Positions 17,290 through 26,078 of a stretch of DNA of 64,000 nt are shown piece by piece (within the stretch, counting starts at the first letter, position 1; each line of letters begins with the position of its first letter). The notes beneath the pieces were generated by a model, which had not been told where the DNA came from, did not search any database, and worked only from the letters and a program-made list of their open reading frames with translations. The translations under genes were made by a program, and so were the position numbers. Source of the stretch: JASGIT01 sp047601665 (GTDB lineage Bacteria > Pseudomonadota > Gammaproteobacteria > Burkholderiales > Burkholderiaceae_C); assembly GCA_047601665.1 (NCBI GenBank), contig JASGIT010000001.1:3472001-3536000 (forward strand), written 5' to 3'.

Positions 17290-18908
17290 GTGATCGCCCC
17301 GCAGCAACTCGATTCCTTGGATCCGCAGACCCACCAGGCCGTGCTGGCGCTGATGGCCGAGCTGTCGGCCAAGGAAGAACTGCTGCGGCACAGCCAGGCC
17401 GAGGCCCGTGAACGCCGGGAGCAGCTCGATCGCGCACAGCGCGACGCTGCCTTCAAACAGGCACTGATCGACAAGCTCACGCACGAGATGGCAGTGCTCA
17501 AGCGCCAGAAGTTCGCCGCCACCAGCGAGAAGTTCACCTCGAGCCTGAACGCCGGGCAGAAGAGCCTGCTGGACGAGGCTCTGGATGCCGATATGGCCGA
17601 GGTGGAAGGGGAGATCGAGCGTGCCCTGAACGAACAACAGGTTCAGGATAGGACGGAGCGCAGGAGGCCCAAGCGCCAGGCGCTGCCACCGAACCTTCCC
17701 CGTCGAGAAGTGCAGCACGAGCCCGAGAGCACTGTATGTGGCTGCGGCTGCCAGATGAGGCGTATCGGACAGGATGTGTCGGAGAAGCTGGACTATGTGC
17801 CCGGCATGTTCAGCGTCGAGCGTCATATCCGTGGCAAATGGGTCTGTGCGCAGTGCCAGACCCTGGTGCAAGCGCCGGTGCCGGCACACATCATCGACAA
17901 AGGCATCCCCACCACAGGCCTGTTGGCCCAGGTGCTGGTAGCCAAGTTCCTCGATCACCTCCCGCTGTACCGGCAAGAGCATATCTTCGAGCGCGCAGGC
18001 ATGGCGATCGCGCGCTCGACCCTGGCTGGGTGGGTGAGTGCGGTGCCCAGTTGCAGCCTCTGGTGGACGCGCTATCGGCCCAACTGCTGCAGCACGCCGT
18101 CCTGCACGCTGACGAGACACCGGTGCCGGTGCTCAAGCCTGGCAACCAAAAGACCCACAAGGCCTATATCTGGAGCTTCTGCACGACTACGTACAGCCCG
18201 ATCCGTGCGGTGGTGTTCAAGTTCTCCCCGACCCGGGCCGGGGAGAATGTGCGGGCGTTCCTGCGCCTGGATACCGACACGCCATGGGCGGGCACGCTCG
18301 TCACCGACGGCTACTCAGGCTACAACGCCACCATTGAGCGCGGGGTGACGGCAGCGAACTGTGTGGCGCACGCCAGGCGCAAATTCCACGAGCTGTGGAT
18401 CAACCATGGCAGCCAAGTTGGAGAGCAGGCCCTGCGATACTTCCAGATCCTCTTCAGGATTGAAGAGGAGATCCGCGACATGGCTGCCGAGGCGCGACGG
18501 CGGGTGCGCAAGCGCAAGTCACAACGCATAGCAGCAGCACTGCACAAGTGGCTTGTTCTGCAGCGGCACTTGGTTCCCCCCGGATCGGCAACTGCCAGGG
18601 CGATTGACTACAGTCTCAAACGCTGGTCAGCGCTGACGCGCTTCATCGACGACGGCAATGTGCCGATCTCGAACAACTGGGTTGAGAACCAGATCCGGCC
18701 GATTGCCCTCGGTCGATCGAACTGGCTGTTCGCCGGCAGCCTGCGCGCTGGTCAGCGCGCGGCCGCGGTGATGAGTCTGCTGCACTCAGCCCGCATCAAT
18801 GGGCACGATCCGTACGCATACCTCAAGGACATTCTGGAGCGGCTTCCGACACACCCAGCCAGCCAGGTTGATGAACTACTACCTCACCATTGGCGCCCCA
18901 CCGCGTAA
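17290..18908 (+). pseudogene. tnpC: IS66 transposase TnpC, interrupted by a frameshift
   Basis: The N-terminal part (coiled-coil, then the zinc-binding CGCGCQM region, VCAQCQT and the LLAQVLVAKFLDHLPLYRQE motif) is read from the GTG at 17290. The DDE part (LHADETPVPV, TDGYSGYN, NNWVENQIRPIALGRSNW) lies one frame over and runs to 18908. The frames meet at 18028-18038, where GGGT occurs twice in tandem. Loss of one GGGT unit or of a single base would explain the break. Apart from this all catalytic residues are present. Confidence 0.85.
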
Positions 18909-18947
18909 ACAGTCTTCGTCGTCAAGATGGGATCGCCGTACGCATAC

Positions 18948-18955
18948 ACTGTTTC
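18948..18955 (+). repeat. Target-site duplication, right copy
   Basis: ACTGTTTC, identical to 16410-16417, flanks the right end of the IS66-family element. Confidence 0.9.
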
Positions 18956-19458
18956 AGCCAGCATGTTGCTTGTTGATCTGCCATGAACCGGCGCAGATGT
19001 GCCGTCCGCGATCCTGATCGAGCTGGATCACGATTCCACGCCTTCTGTGATCGGCAACTTGCTGGCTCGGTTGACGACTCACGCTATCACCCAAGATCGC
19101 CCGCTTGTCTGCTGGTCTGGCCGTCCGCTTCAGGCTGATTGCCGACGTTCCGCGGAGAAAATCCGACGGCGGCTCTGCGCCCAAACCGGCCGCTGACGGA
19201 AGAGGCCACTTCGAGCATTGGACGAGACTGGATTGAGCGCGTACCGTGCCATTGCAACGCGGTACGACAAGACCACATGCAATTTCCTCGGCTCCATTCA
19301 TCTGGCTCACCCGTGCGCGAGGCGACGTCGGTGGTGGTGTAGCCGTGAAGAACCTAGCCCATAGTGCTTCCTTCCATTGAGGGGAAAAGAATGCACCATC
19401 AAAACCCTGGGATCAAACACCTAGCAGCTTGTCTACTTATGGGCTTTCAAGCTGCTGG
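18956..19458. other. Stretch without a supported gene
   Basis: Joining this to the sequence before the IS (16213-16409) does not restore a convincing reading frame. I see only short, domain-free frames on both strands. It may be decayed DNA between the hipBA module and the convergent HNH gene. Confidence 0.5.
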
Positions 19459-20289
19459 CTACCAACTGCCTGCAGCAGGATTTTCTGGCGCAGGAAGAGC
19501 AAGGGTGGTCGGCGGTGCAGCAAGTGTTGCCTTGACTGCGGCCGCCTCTGCGGCTCGCTGAGTTTGCATCTGGGCGACCCTCTCTCTTAAGGTTGCGACA
19601 ACTGCAAGGGCATCGGGCGATTGCTCCGCTAGGTTCTGCATGAGGGCCAGTGTGGCTTCGATTTTCCGAGGACTGACGTAGGTAACTACCTTGCACATCA
19701 ACTCGTAGGCACTCTTGCGGGACGCCGGCGCAAACTTTCGCGACAGGCGCAGGAGATTGATGCCGTCCATGGCGCATATCGAGATGGTTTCGGGTCCTTT
19801 GGTGCTCCCTGGGACCGGCGATATGCGGCCTATCTCGTCAAAACGCAGATGGTGATCCCACTCGTCGAGGTGTGGGTGAAGAATCTTGTAGTTGGCAGAC
19901 GAGCTGGGAATGGTCAGAGGCCGCTCGGTGTCATCGGACAGCACTGACTTCGCAGACTTGTGCGTGTTGCAGATCACGCAAGCTACCGCAATGTTCTCCG
20001 GGTGGAACATGAACTCTGGAAAACCAGATTTGTCCAGGATATGCTCCGCATCAAAGACCCGGGCGTTCGGTTGGAGCTCCATGCTGCAGTAGCAGCACCG
20101 GTTCGCCTGGTGCCAGAAATAGTACTCTTTGACTTCCGCCCTGAACTTGTCGACGAGGTGTCGGTGCTGATACTCGGTATCAGACCACAGGTGGTGATTT
20201 TGTGCGCCGTCGGTCTTGAGCGTGCCGTGCTCCACGTCGTCAATCGTAGTCAGCTGAGTCAGGCGAGCTGCTTTATCTCTGAACGTCAT
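19459..20289 (-). CDS. HNH endonuclease of a Septu-like (PtuB) defence pair
   Basis: 276 residues. The HNH fold is clear: CCYCSMEL zinc knuckle near residue 65, DAEHILDK with the catalytic histidine, then ENIAVACVICNTHKSAK with the second zinc knuckle and final H. It starts 5 nt after the stop of the ATPase gene on the same strand, so the two are one transcription unit. ATPase plus HNH is the make-up of the Septu anti-phage system and of some retron effectors. No reverse transcriptase or ncRNA lies beside it, favouring Septu. The C-terminal 100 residues are helical and Ala-rich. Confidence 0.78.
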   Translation of the reverse strand: MTFRDKAARLTQLTTIDDVEHGTLKTDGAQNHHLWSDTEYQHRHLVDKFRAEVKEYYFWHQANRCCYCSMELQPNARVFDAEHILDKSGFPEFMFHPENIAVACVICNTHKSAKSVLSDDTERPLTIPSSSANYKILHPHLDEWDHHLRFDEIGRISPVPGSTKGPETISICAMDGINLLRLSRKFAPASRKSAYELMCKVVTYVSPRKIEATLALMQNLAEQSPDALAVVATLRERVAQMQTQRAAEAAAVKATLAAPPTTLALPAPENPAAGSW

Positions 20290-20294
20290 CGTGC

Positions 20295-21716
20295 TTACCC
20301 AATGTGCTGACGCACACCACTGGTAGGCGGGGGGGTATCCGGTGTGTTTATCAGCCGTATCGCGTCTCTGACAAGCCGAGCTGTTTTCTCATCCTTCTCG
20401 TCCCGATATATCTGGCCGAGTTGGTCAAGCTTAGCGAGGGCCTCAGACTTTTCACGCCAGCTACCCGTCTCTCCCTTAAGAACCGCCTGGAAGATTTCGT
20501 TTGAGACGTGTGTGCTGCCAGCAATTGGGGTTTGGAACACGTCAACGAGAGCCTGTTCAACCGACAAGGGGGTGTCCGAAAAGATGGGCAATGGGTGAGC
20601 GGAGTTCCGTGTCCCGTCCCCCATCTGCACCACGTCTGCGCCATGGAGTACGGCTTGTTGGACCACCAACGGCGAATGGGTCGCAACGATGATGTGGGCA
20701 TCCTGCACCGATTGGGCGATTCTGAATAGCGCATCCACATACTTCAGTTGCCACTCTGGGTGGAGACTCAGCTCTGGTTCGTCCAGCAAGGCGAGGCAGC
20801 CGGGAGTTATGGAAGTGGCGAGGCCGAAGATGGCGCACAGCATTTGCTGCTGACCGGAACTGGTTTTGGCAACATCTATCGACTCAACCTCGCTGGCCCG
20901 AAGTTCGCACGATGTGAGATTCAGGAGGTCAAGGCGACGCAAGAGCGCAAAGGCCTGTATGACGTGGAAGTCCCGTCGCACATTCTGAAGTGAGATGGGA
21001 AGGCTGTAGGTCTTAGCGCGTGGGTCGTGGTGTTCCCGGATGACATCGATGGAGTGGCGCAGCACACCAAGGAACTCGTCGCCTTTGCCGGAGTTCAGTT
21101 CGCGGAGAATCCGAGCGTCGCTTGGACGGAGCTTGCCTTGGCTCTGCATGCCCTGCAGGTGCGACTCTATAAAGCGAGCGGGGTCATTTTTCTCAAATGC
21201 ATTCTTGAACCCCATTTTCAACCTGTACCCGAGACTGAATCGGGTCTGAAAGCCAAGCTCGTACAGCACGGAGAAAAGAATCTCGACCGATTCTGTCTTC
21301 TCGCTCAGCCTGAAAAGTGCCTCTTCCAGAACCTTGCGCGATAGGCTAGCGCCGACACTTCGAGAAGACCTGTGCAGGCCAGCACAGACATACTTGCTCT
21401 GCTCAACATCTTCCTGGGTGTACCTTGTTGTGAGCGAGATGATGTCGGCCTTGGGTGCCTCGAAGCGTGAAAAGGGACTGAATGTCTGAACAACGACCTT
21501 GTCCGGCGTGCCGTTGGCATGGACCACAGGCCATAGGTTGCGCTGGTTGGGGCGGCTCTGCTCGGGCGTGGTTGCGTACTGCAGGAGAACCTCCAGTAGC
21601 TCCGTTTTTCCGCAGCCGTTCGGCCCAGTGATGACGTCGACATAATTGCCGCTACCGGTGCGTTTGCGCCCCAAAGTGACGTCCAGCCGCTGGCTGATGA
21701 CCTGTTGAACTTGCAT
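20295..21716 (-). CDS. AAA/ABC-type ATPase of a Septu-like (PtuA) defence pair
   Basis: 473 residues from the ATG at 21716, which has GGAG 6 nt upstream; a GTG at 21728 is the alternative. Walker A is GPNGCGKTE near residue 35, the ABC-like signature is KTSSGQQQML, and Walker B is CLALLDEPELSLHPEW followed by the ATHSPLV switch. This is the overcoming-lysogeny/SMC-like ATPase type used in PtuA, without a TOPRIM nuclease domain. It would sense phage infection and control the HNH nuclease encoded 5 nt downstream. Confidence 0.8.
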   Translation of the reverse strand: MQVQQVISQRLDVTLGRKRTGSGNYVDVITGPNGCGKTELLEVLLQYATTPEQSRPNQRNLWPVVHANGTPDKVVVQTFSPFSRFEAPKADIISLTTRYTQEDVEQSKYVCAGLHRSSRSVGASLSRKVLEEALFRLSEKTESVEILFSVLYELGFQTRFSLGYRLKMGFKNAFEKNDPARFIESHLQGMQSQGKLRPSDARILRELNSGKGDEFLGVLRHSIDVIREHHDPRAKTYSLPISLQNVRRDFHVIQAFALLRRLDLLNLTSCELRASEVESIDVAKTSSGQQQMLCAIFGLATSITPGCLALLDEPELSLHPEWQLKYVDALFRIAQSVQDAHIIVATHSPLVVQQAVLHGADVVQMGDGTRNSAHPLPIFSDTPLSVEQALVDVFQTPIAGSTHVSNEIFQAVLKGETGSWREKSEALAKLDQLGQIYRDEKDEKTARLVRDAIRLINTPDTPPPTSGVRQHIG

Positions 21717-21756
21717 TCCTCTCTCCACCTAATCGCGGCCTGACCTGCGATGCCTT

Positions 21757-22020
21757 TTAATTGCTGTTCTTAGCGTGAGTTATTTTGCTCTCGACGCGCA
21801 TTTCTATCTGCTGCACGTCTAGTGGCCCTTTATATGGGCGCCCCAACCTTCCCAACGTATTTTGAGGGGAGTCAACAAACCGGAACGGAACAGGAAACTC
21901 CCACTCTGTGTGTCCGGAGAGCCTCATTTCTGTTTTGAGGCGCAGGATGTCGAGTTCGTCCGCTTGTTTGCGCCAGTCCTTGAGTTCTGCGTCCGACATT
22001 GTGGACAAATCCATGTGCAT
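21757..22020 (-). CDS. Small protein of unknown function upstream of the Septu-like pair
   Basis: 87 residues, starting MHMDLSTMSDAELKDW; an in-frame ATG two codons later is also possible. No domain is recognised. It lies 40 nt upstream of the ATPase start and 59 nt after the XRE-ImmA gene, all on the minus strand, so it is probably cotranscribed. A helical, acidic N-terminus and a polar C-terminus suggest a small soluble protein. It could be an accessory or inhibitor of the ATPase/HNH pair; this is inference from position only. Confidence 0.55.
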   Translation of the reverse strand: MHMDLSTMSDAELKDWRKQADELDILRLKTEMRLSGHTEWEFPVPFRFVDSPQNTLGRLGRPYKGPLDVQQIEMRVESKITHAKNSN

Positions 22021-22079
22021 GAAATCTCGGGACGCCGTGCCTTCGGAAAAATGGCTCGCGGGCGACTGATGAGGCAGAC

Positions 22080-23192
22080 CTAATCGCGCCCACCCTCGAT
22101 CACTTGCAGCACTGGCCGTCGCGGGCGGCTCTGCGCCTGCGCATCACCTACCAGCGCGGTCAGCGCTAAGCCGAAGACCAACTCGTCGAGTTCGTTGACG
22201 TGTACGGCAAGCTGATCGGCAATATCGGCGCGCGTCATGCCGTCCTCCCGCAGCGCGGCGAACACCTTTTGGAAGACCTGGGACGTCTCCCGGGGCACGC
22301 TATTTGGCTCTGACTTCTGATAGCCACGTTGCGCCATCTCGATGCACAGCGATCTGTAGTGCCACTCGTTGACAAGCTTCAGATCTTTCAGCCTGTAGGC
22401 AAGCGCTGCGACAGAGACTGTCCAGAACACCTTGTGTGAGACCAGTTGGTCTACGGTGGCCATAGCAGGCGCGTTGGCCAGAACGCTTCCTTCCGGCATG
22501 AGAAACGCCGATGCGAACTCGTTGGCCTGGCGCTCAGCGTCCTTGACCTTCGGGCCAGCGTGACGATGAAGGATCAAGTGCCCAAGTTCATGAGCGGCAT
22601 CGAAGCGGCTGCGTTCACAGGACTTCATCGTGTTGAGGAACACGAACGGCGTAGATGCATGCCACATGGAGTAGGCGTCCACGTGGGCAGTGTCCAGCGA
22701 CAGCGAGAACACTCGCACGCCACGCGCTTCCAGCAGATGCACCATGTTCTTGATCGGCAACTCGCCGAGACCCCAGATTCGGCGCAGTGCAGCTGCAGCC
22801 GCAGCAGGGCTGGACTCGTGGCTGAGGTCAGGCAACTGCGCCGCCGGCAACTCGAAGCGCCGCTCTATCCACTCGTTCAGCATGAGCGCGACCGCGCCAG
22901 CGCCTAGCGCTGCGTCCCGCTGGCCGGCGGTCATCTTCGACATGGACCGGAAGCTGACTACGTCGGGCGTCACCTCCTGTACGTCCGATCCAACAAAAAA
23001 CTGCACCGGGAAGTGCAGTTGGTCCGCTAGCGCGAGGAGCCGTTCTCTTTCAGGCTTGTACTCTCCGCTCTCGTACGCGGTAACCGCCCGCACATCTGCG
23101 CCGATTAGCTCTGCCAACTTCCTCTTTGTGAGCCCTCGACGTCGACGAGCAAGGCCTAGGCGGTTCGGGTTGAACTCTGCACCGTAGCTCAT
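22080..23192 (-). CDS. XRE-family regulator fused to an ImmA/IrrE metallopeptidase
   Basis: 370 residues. The N-terminal helix-turn-helix (LGLARRRRGLTKRKLAELIG, then VTAYESGEYKP) covers residues 10-60. The central peptidase domain has the zinc motif DAAHELGHLILH near residue 200, followed by ERQANEFASAFLMP. ImmA/IrrE peptidases cleave phage-type repressors after DNA damage and switch on mobile elements or stress genes. The fusion with its own DNA-binding domain suggests a self-contained regulator. It overlaps the upstream 213-residue gene by 4 nt and precedes the Septu-like genes, which it may control. Confidence 0.85.
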   Translation of the reverse strand: MSYGAEFNPNRLGLARRRRGLTKRKLAELIGADVRAVTAYESGEYKPERERLLALADQLHFPVQFFVGSDVQEVTPDVVSFRSMSKMTAGQRDAALGAGAVALMLNEWIERRFELPAAQLPDLSHESSPAAAAAALRRIWGLGELPIKNMVHLLEARGVRVFSLSLDTAHVDAYSMWHASTPFVFLNTMKSCERSRFDAAHELGHLILHRHAGPKVKDAERQANEFASAFLMPEGSVLANAPAMATVDQLVSHKVFWTVSVAALAYRLKDLKLVNEWHYRSLCIEMAQRGYQKSEPNSVPRETSQVFQKVFAALREDGMTRADIADQLAVHVNELDELVFGLALTALVGDAQAQSRPRRPVLQVIEGGRD

Positions 23193-23830
23193 GCCTTCCG
23201 CCGAACCGCAACGTCGATGTCAGGCTGGACAGGGGGCGTGATCACCACCTGTTCGCCATCGAGCGGCTGAGCTCGCAAGATGATCCGTTCCTGCCATACG
23301 GAAACGCGGCCGTCGCTACCGACGTCCAGCGGCAACGACAGCTCCGCACGCAACTCGTTCTTCGCGTGGTGTGCCAGCAAGATCCAGGTCGTCACCTTCT
23401 CGTCTTCGTCTTGAAGGGGCACGGGCAGTTCCATGCCCGGCAGGTAGAGCTGCAAGCTCCGGTTGATCTCGATGGCGCCTGCGGTGTTTGGTCCCTTTGA
23501 AGAGGTCGTAGCAGGCTCAGCATGCGGAATGCCAGTTGCCTCATTGCCGGTGGAGACGATGATCGAGATCGAGCCGTCGGGGCTCACGGTCTTAGGCGAG
23601 TTCTGGTCGTTGAAGCGCGTCCAGCCCTCCGGCTTCAGCACGTCACGCAGCGTACGAACAGCTTCGCTCCATGCCGCGATGGGCGGGAACAGCGGGGGGT
23701 GGTTCTCGGTGCAGTTGGACTTGGCGATGTAGCCAGCCATGACCGCGCGCAGCAACGCCGCTTCGCTTAAGCCGAGTTGCTGCAGGCGTGAGAGGACGGA
23801 GGTAGGTTCAGCGTGCAGGATCGCGGTCAT
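23189..23830 (-). CDS. Conserved-looking partner of the XRE-ImmA regulator, unknown function
   Basis: 213 residues with no domain I can name. The N-terminus (SRLQQLGLSEAALLRAVMAG) is helical. The rest contains beta-rich segments (YLPGMELPVPLQ, TTWILLAHHAKNELRAELSL). Its stop overlaps the start of the XRE-ImmA gene by 4 nt, so the two are translationally coupled like a toxin-antitoxin or sensor-regulator pair. It may be the signal receptor or substrate of the peptidase. Function is unknown. Confidence 0.65.
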   Translation of the reverse strand: MTAILHAEPTSVLSRLQQLGLSEAALLRAVMAGYIAKSNCTENHPPLFPPIAAWSEAVRTLRDVLKPEGWTRFNDQNSPKTVSPDGSISIIVSTGNEATGIPHAEPATTSSKGPNTAGAIEINRSLQLYLPGMELPVPLQDEDEKVTTWILLAHHAKNELRAELSLPLDVGSDGRVSVWQERIILRAQPLDGEQVVITPPVQPDIDVAVRRKA

Positions 23831-24327
23831 CGTGGCTTCCGGAAGTTTAGCTACCTGAAATTCTACCGCGATTGCGTATGAAAAACAGGAAGTTTGACTT
23901 CAGAATTTCTAAATATTTGCGAGGGCTGAGCGACCGCTTGGTGCCATGCTGGAGTACTGCTCTGGGTGGCGAGCTGTCGCTCGCGCTGGGGCGCGGGGCG
24001 CCTGCAACCGCTGCGGAGCCGCCTTCCGGTAAGCCCGCTTCAGACTGTAAGCGGCCGGTCGCGCACCCCATGCCGAAAGACCTCTTCGGCCGGAACTAGA
24101 CATCGATCGTGGGGCAATTACCGTCGAAGACCCATCAACCACAGAGGCCATCGGCACTGACACGGAGACCGGCGCGATCCATCTGAGCATCGTTGCCCAT
24201 TTGCCTTGGGATCGACGTGCACTACTAGCGCTTGAGAAAAACCAGGCATCAGATCCAGAGTTCCTCTCCCGCCGGGCCAAGATGCGGCGATATGATTTAG
24301 TTGCACGATGCAAGGAGGACGCTCGAC
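23831..24327. other. Divergent promoter region and possible gene remnant
   Basis: The stretch separates the minus-strand regulator block from the plus-strand HNH trio. AT-rich DNA near 23870-23920 could hold promoters. From about 24072 to 24360 a plus-strand frame is open without any start codon until near its end (contains EAIGTDTETGAIHLSIVAHL) and overlaps the HNH start. It looks like the C-terminal relic of a lost gene. Confidence 0.4.
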
Positions 24328-25023
24328 ATGGCTTGCTCAAGAGGCGCGGCTTCGCCTGACGCTCATACACAACGGCGACTTTTCGCCGCTTCCGCTGGCT
24401 ACTGTCAGAACCCAGCTTGCACCAGCGAGTTGTTCATCGACGTGGCTGGCGCCTCCTACCATGTCGCGGAGATGGCGCACGTGTTTGCAGCCAGTGACGA
24501 CGGGCCGAGAGCTAGACCAGACCTCACTCCAGAGGAACGCGGTGCCTTCGAGAACCTTATCGTGCTTTGCGCGAACTGCCATACAGCTGTCGACAAGACA
24601 CCCGAAGCCTTCCCAGACAACATGATGTTCGCCTGGAAGCGGGAGCACGCGAACAAGCTGCAAGCGGTGTTCGCAGCAGTGAAGGTCAGTGATAGAGCCA
24701 GCGCTCGGCGCATGATTGGACCGCTCTTGGCTGAGAACCATGCGATCTTCGAACGGTACGGCCCTCACATCGAAGCCGCCAAGAACCCAGAGAGCGGCTC
24801 TGCTGAGCAGTGGAAGCGGAAGATGCTCACCCGCATCCTCCCCAATAGCAGACGAATGCTCGCGGTCATAGACGCCAATCGCGAGCTGCTCCAGGAAGAC
24901 GAGCAGAGAACGGTCGAGTTGTTCCGGCAGCATGTAGACGACCTAGAAGCGTTCCACATTGAAGACAGCCGAGAAGATGCCTCACGATTCCCAACTGACT
25001 TCTCTAGAGTCCTTGAGGGCTGA
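24328..25023 (+). CDS. HNH endonuclease-like protein, first gene of an unrecognised three-gene module
   Basis: 231 residues from the ATG at 24328, preceded by AAGGAGG at a 9-nt distance. The HNH core reads GYCQNPACTSELF (first Cys pair), AEMAHVF (H near residue 50) and ENLIVLCANCHTAVDK (N and second Cys pair). The C-terminal half is helical and charged, probably a specificity or interaction region. The next gene starts 3 nt after the stop. The combination with an unknown protein and a nucleotidyltransferase does not match a defence system I know. Confidence 0.78.
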   Translation: MACSRGAASPDAHTQRRLFAASAGYCQNPACTSELFIDVAGASYHVAEMAHVFAASDDGPRARPDLTPEERGAFENLIVLCANCHTAVDKTPEAFPDNMMFAWKREHANKLQAVFAAVKVSDRASARRMIGPLLAENHAIFERYGPHIEAAKNPESGSAEQWKRKMLTRILPNSRRMLAVIDANRELLQEDEQRTVELFRQHVDDLEAFHIEDSREDASRFPTDFSRVLEG

Positions 25024-25026
25024 CCG

Positions 25027-25671
25027 ATGAGCAACAACGTAGTCGACTGGGTAGCGGACAAACTCGCGGAGAAGGAGAAGCTTGAGATCGTTCATCGGAT
25101 GCCGGACGGAATCTTGATCGTCAAAGGCCAGGACGACTACGAGTTCGCCATTGCCGTCCTTGGGGCGCGGAATGTGATCCGGCTAGCGGACGTAGCTTCG
25201 CTCTTCGAAGGTGCGACCAAGCCGCAATTTGTTGTAAATGTGCCGTCTGCAACTTTCTGGAGCGGCGCCGCTATCGACTTCATACATCATGCCCCGGCAG
25301 CGTTCGGAACGCTGGGCGACGTATCTCGTGCCGCTTCGACCGGCGACGTGCCGAGCTATCGGGACAAGAACATGGGATTTTTTATCAGTGCGATGAGGCA
25401 ACACTCCAACGTGTCCAGCGTTTCCTACGTCTTTGACAGGGCGTTCAAGGCCGAGCGCAAAACTGGTCCCAGTTTGATTGTCGCGGTTGTCGATGCCTAC
25501 AACCTAAGCGCCGAGGACGTGCGCAACGCGAGGGACCGCTTTGGAGACTTTGATATCGTTGTTAAGTCTTCAAGTCACGGCTCGATCACTCACCAGGCCG
25601 AAGAGGCTGCCCAATCAATGAATGTTGAGGCTTTGACCTTCGGCGAGTTGATGAGACGACTAGCAAAGTGA
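25027..25671 (+). CDS. Unknown protein, middle gene of the HNH/nucleotidyltransferase module
   Basis: 214 residues, no recognised domain, signal peptide or membrane segment. The pattern of alternating strands and helices (ILIVKGQDDYEFAIAVLG, SLIVAVVDAYNLSAEDV, FDIVVKSSSHGSI) suggests an alpha/beta fold. The C-terminal part superficially recalls nuclease-like folds, but I cannot name catalytic residues. It is packed 3 nt after the HNH gene and overlaps the next start by GTGA, so the three products are probably made together. Confidence 0.65.
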   Translation: MSNNVVDWVADKLAEKEKLEIVHRMPDGILIVKGQDDYEFAIAVLGARNVIRLADVASLFEGATKPQFVVNVPSATFWSGAAIDFIHHAPAAFGTLGDVSRAASTGDVPSYRDKNMGFFISAMRQHSNVSSVSYVFDRAFKAERKTGPSLIVAVVDAYNLSAEDVRNARDRFGDFDIVVKSSSHGSITHQAEEAAQSMNVEALTFGELMRRLAK

Positions 25672-25958
25672 TTCGCGACCGAACTGTGATCGGACTTCGC
25701 AACCTCGCGGCGTCTCTCGGCGTGACAGCCGAAGGTAGTAAATGGTACCTCTTCGGCTCAGTCGATCGAGACGAAGCGGATGCGCGTGACATTGATTTGC
25801 TCATTCTTTGCATGGGTCATAGCCAAGCGGATGCGCTTAGGAAGGCAATCGACCCCGACTACCTCGAACTACCGCTTCATCTCGCCTTTATGACATTTGA
25901 AGAAGAGTCAGAAGTGGCTGCGGTCCGAATGCAAAAAGGCCGAGCCATCTTTCCATAA
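25668..25958 (+). CDS. Small nucleotidyltransferase-like protein
   Basis: 96 residues from a GTG overlapping the previous stop. The segment WYLFGSVDRDEADARDIDLL is the GS-x(n)-DxD signature of the MNT/polymerase-beta nucleotidyltransferase fold. Small proteins of this type act as antitoxins that AMPylate HEPN toxins, or as defence components. No HEPN partner is visible next door; the partner here would be the HNH or the 214-residue protein. It is short but has both metal-binding aspartates. Confidence 0.7.
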   Translation: MIRDRTVIGLRNLAASLGVTAEGSKWYLFGSVDRDEADARDIDLLILCMGHSQADALRKAIDPDYLELPLHLAFMTFEEESEVAAVRMQKGRAIFP

Positions 25959-26078
25959 ATGTATTCACCATCGAGTCAGGGGTTGGTTGCAGGAATCGCA
26001 TCTGACGTGGTGATAGTCTCTTAGACTCAGTTCTGTACGACCACAAGAGGGGCCTGAAGGCCTTTTGGAGGAGAGGAC

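Larger units (their letters stand above)
16418..18947 (+). mobile_element. IS66-family insertion sequence, about 2.53 kb
   Basis: Terminal inverted repeats begin GTAAGCGTCCGGC on the left (16418) and, on the opposite strand, GTATGCGTACGGC on the right (ending at 18947); about 20 of the first 26 positions match by eye. The element is bracketed by a perfect 8-bp duplication and carries the three canonical IS66 genes in order. Perfect duplication suggests a fairly recent insertion. The transposase gene has a frameshift, so the copy is probably immobile on its own. Confidence 0.9.

Noticed and set aside
18999..19342. Short plus-strand frames downstream of the IS66-family element.
   Set aside because: No domains, no ribosome sites, and atypical composition; not supported as genes.
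19459..21716. Retron interpretation of the ATPase/HNH pair.
   Set aside because: No retron reverse transcriptase or msr-msd-like repeat is adjacent; the only reverse transcriptase in the window is the group II intron protein 10 kb away.
24308..24625. Plus-strand frame overlapping the HNH gene start.
   Set aside because: It lies in another frame of the HNH gene, which has clear HNH motifs and a strong AAGGAGG site at the ATG 24328.
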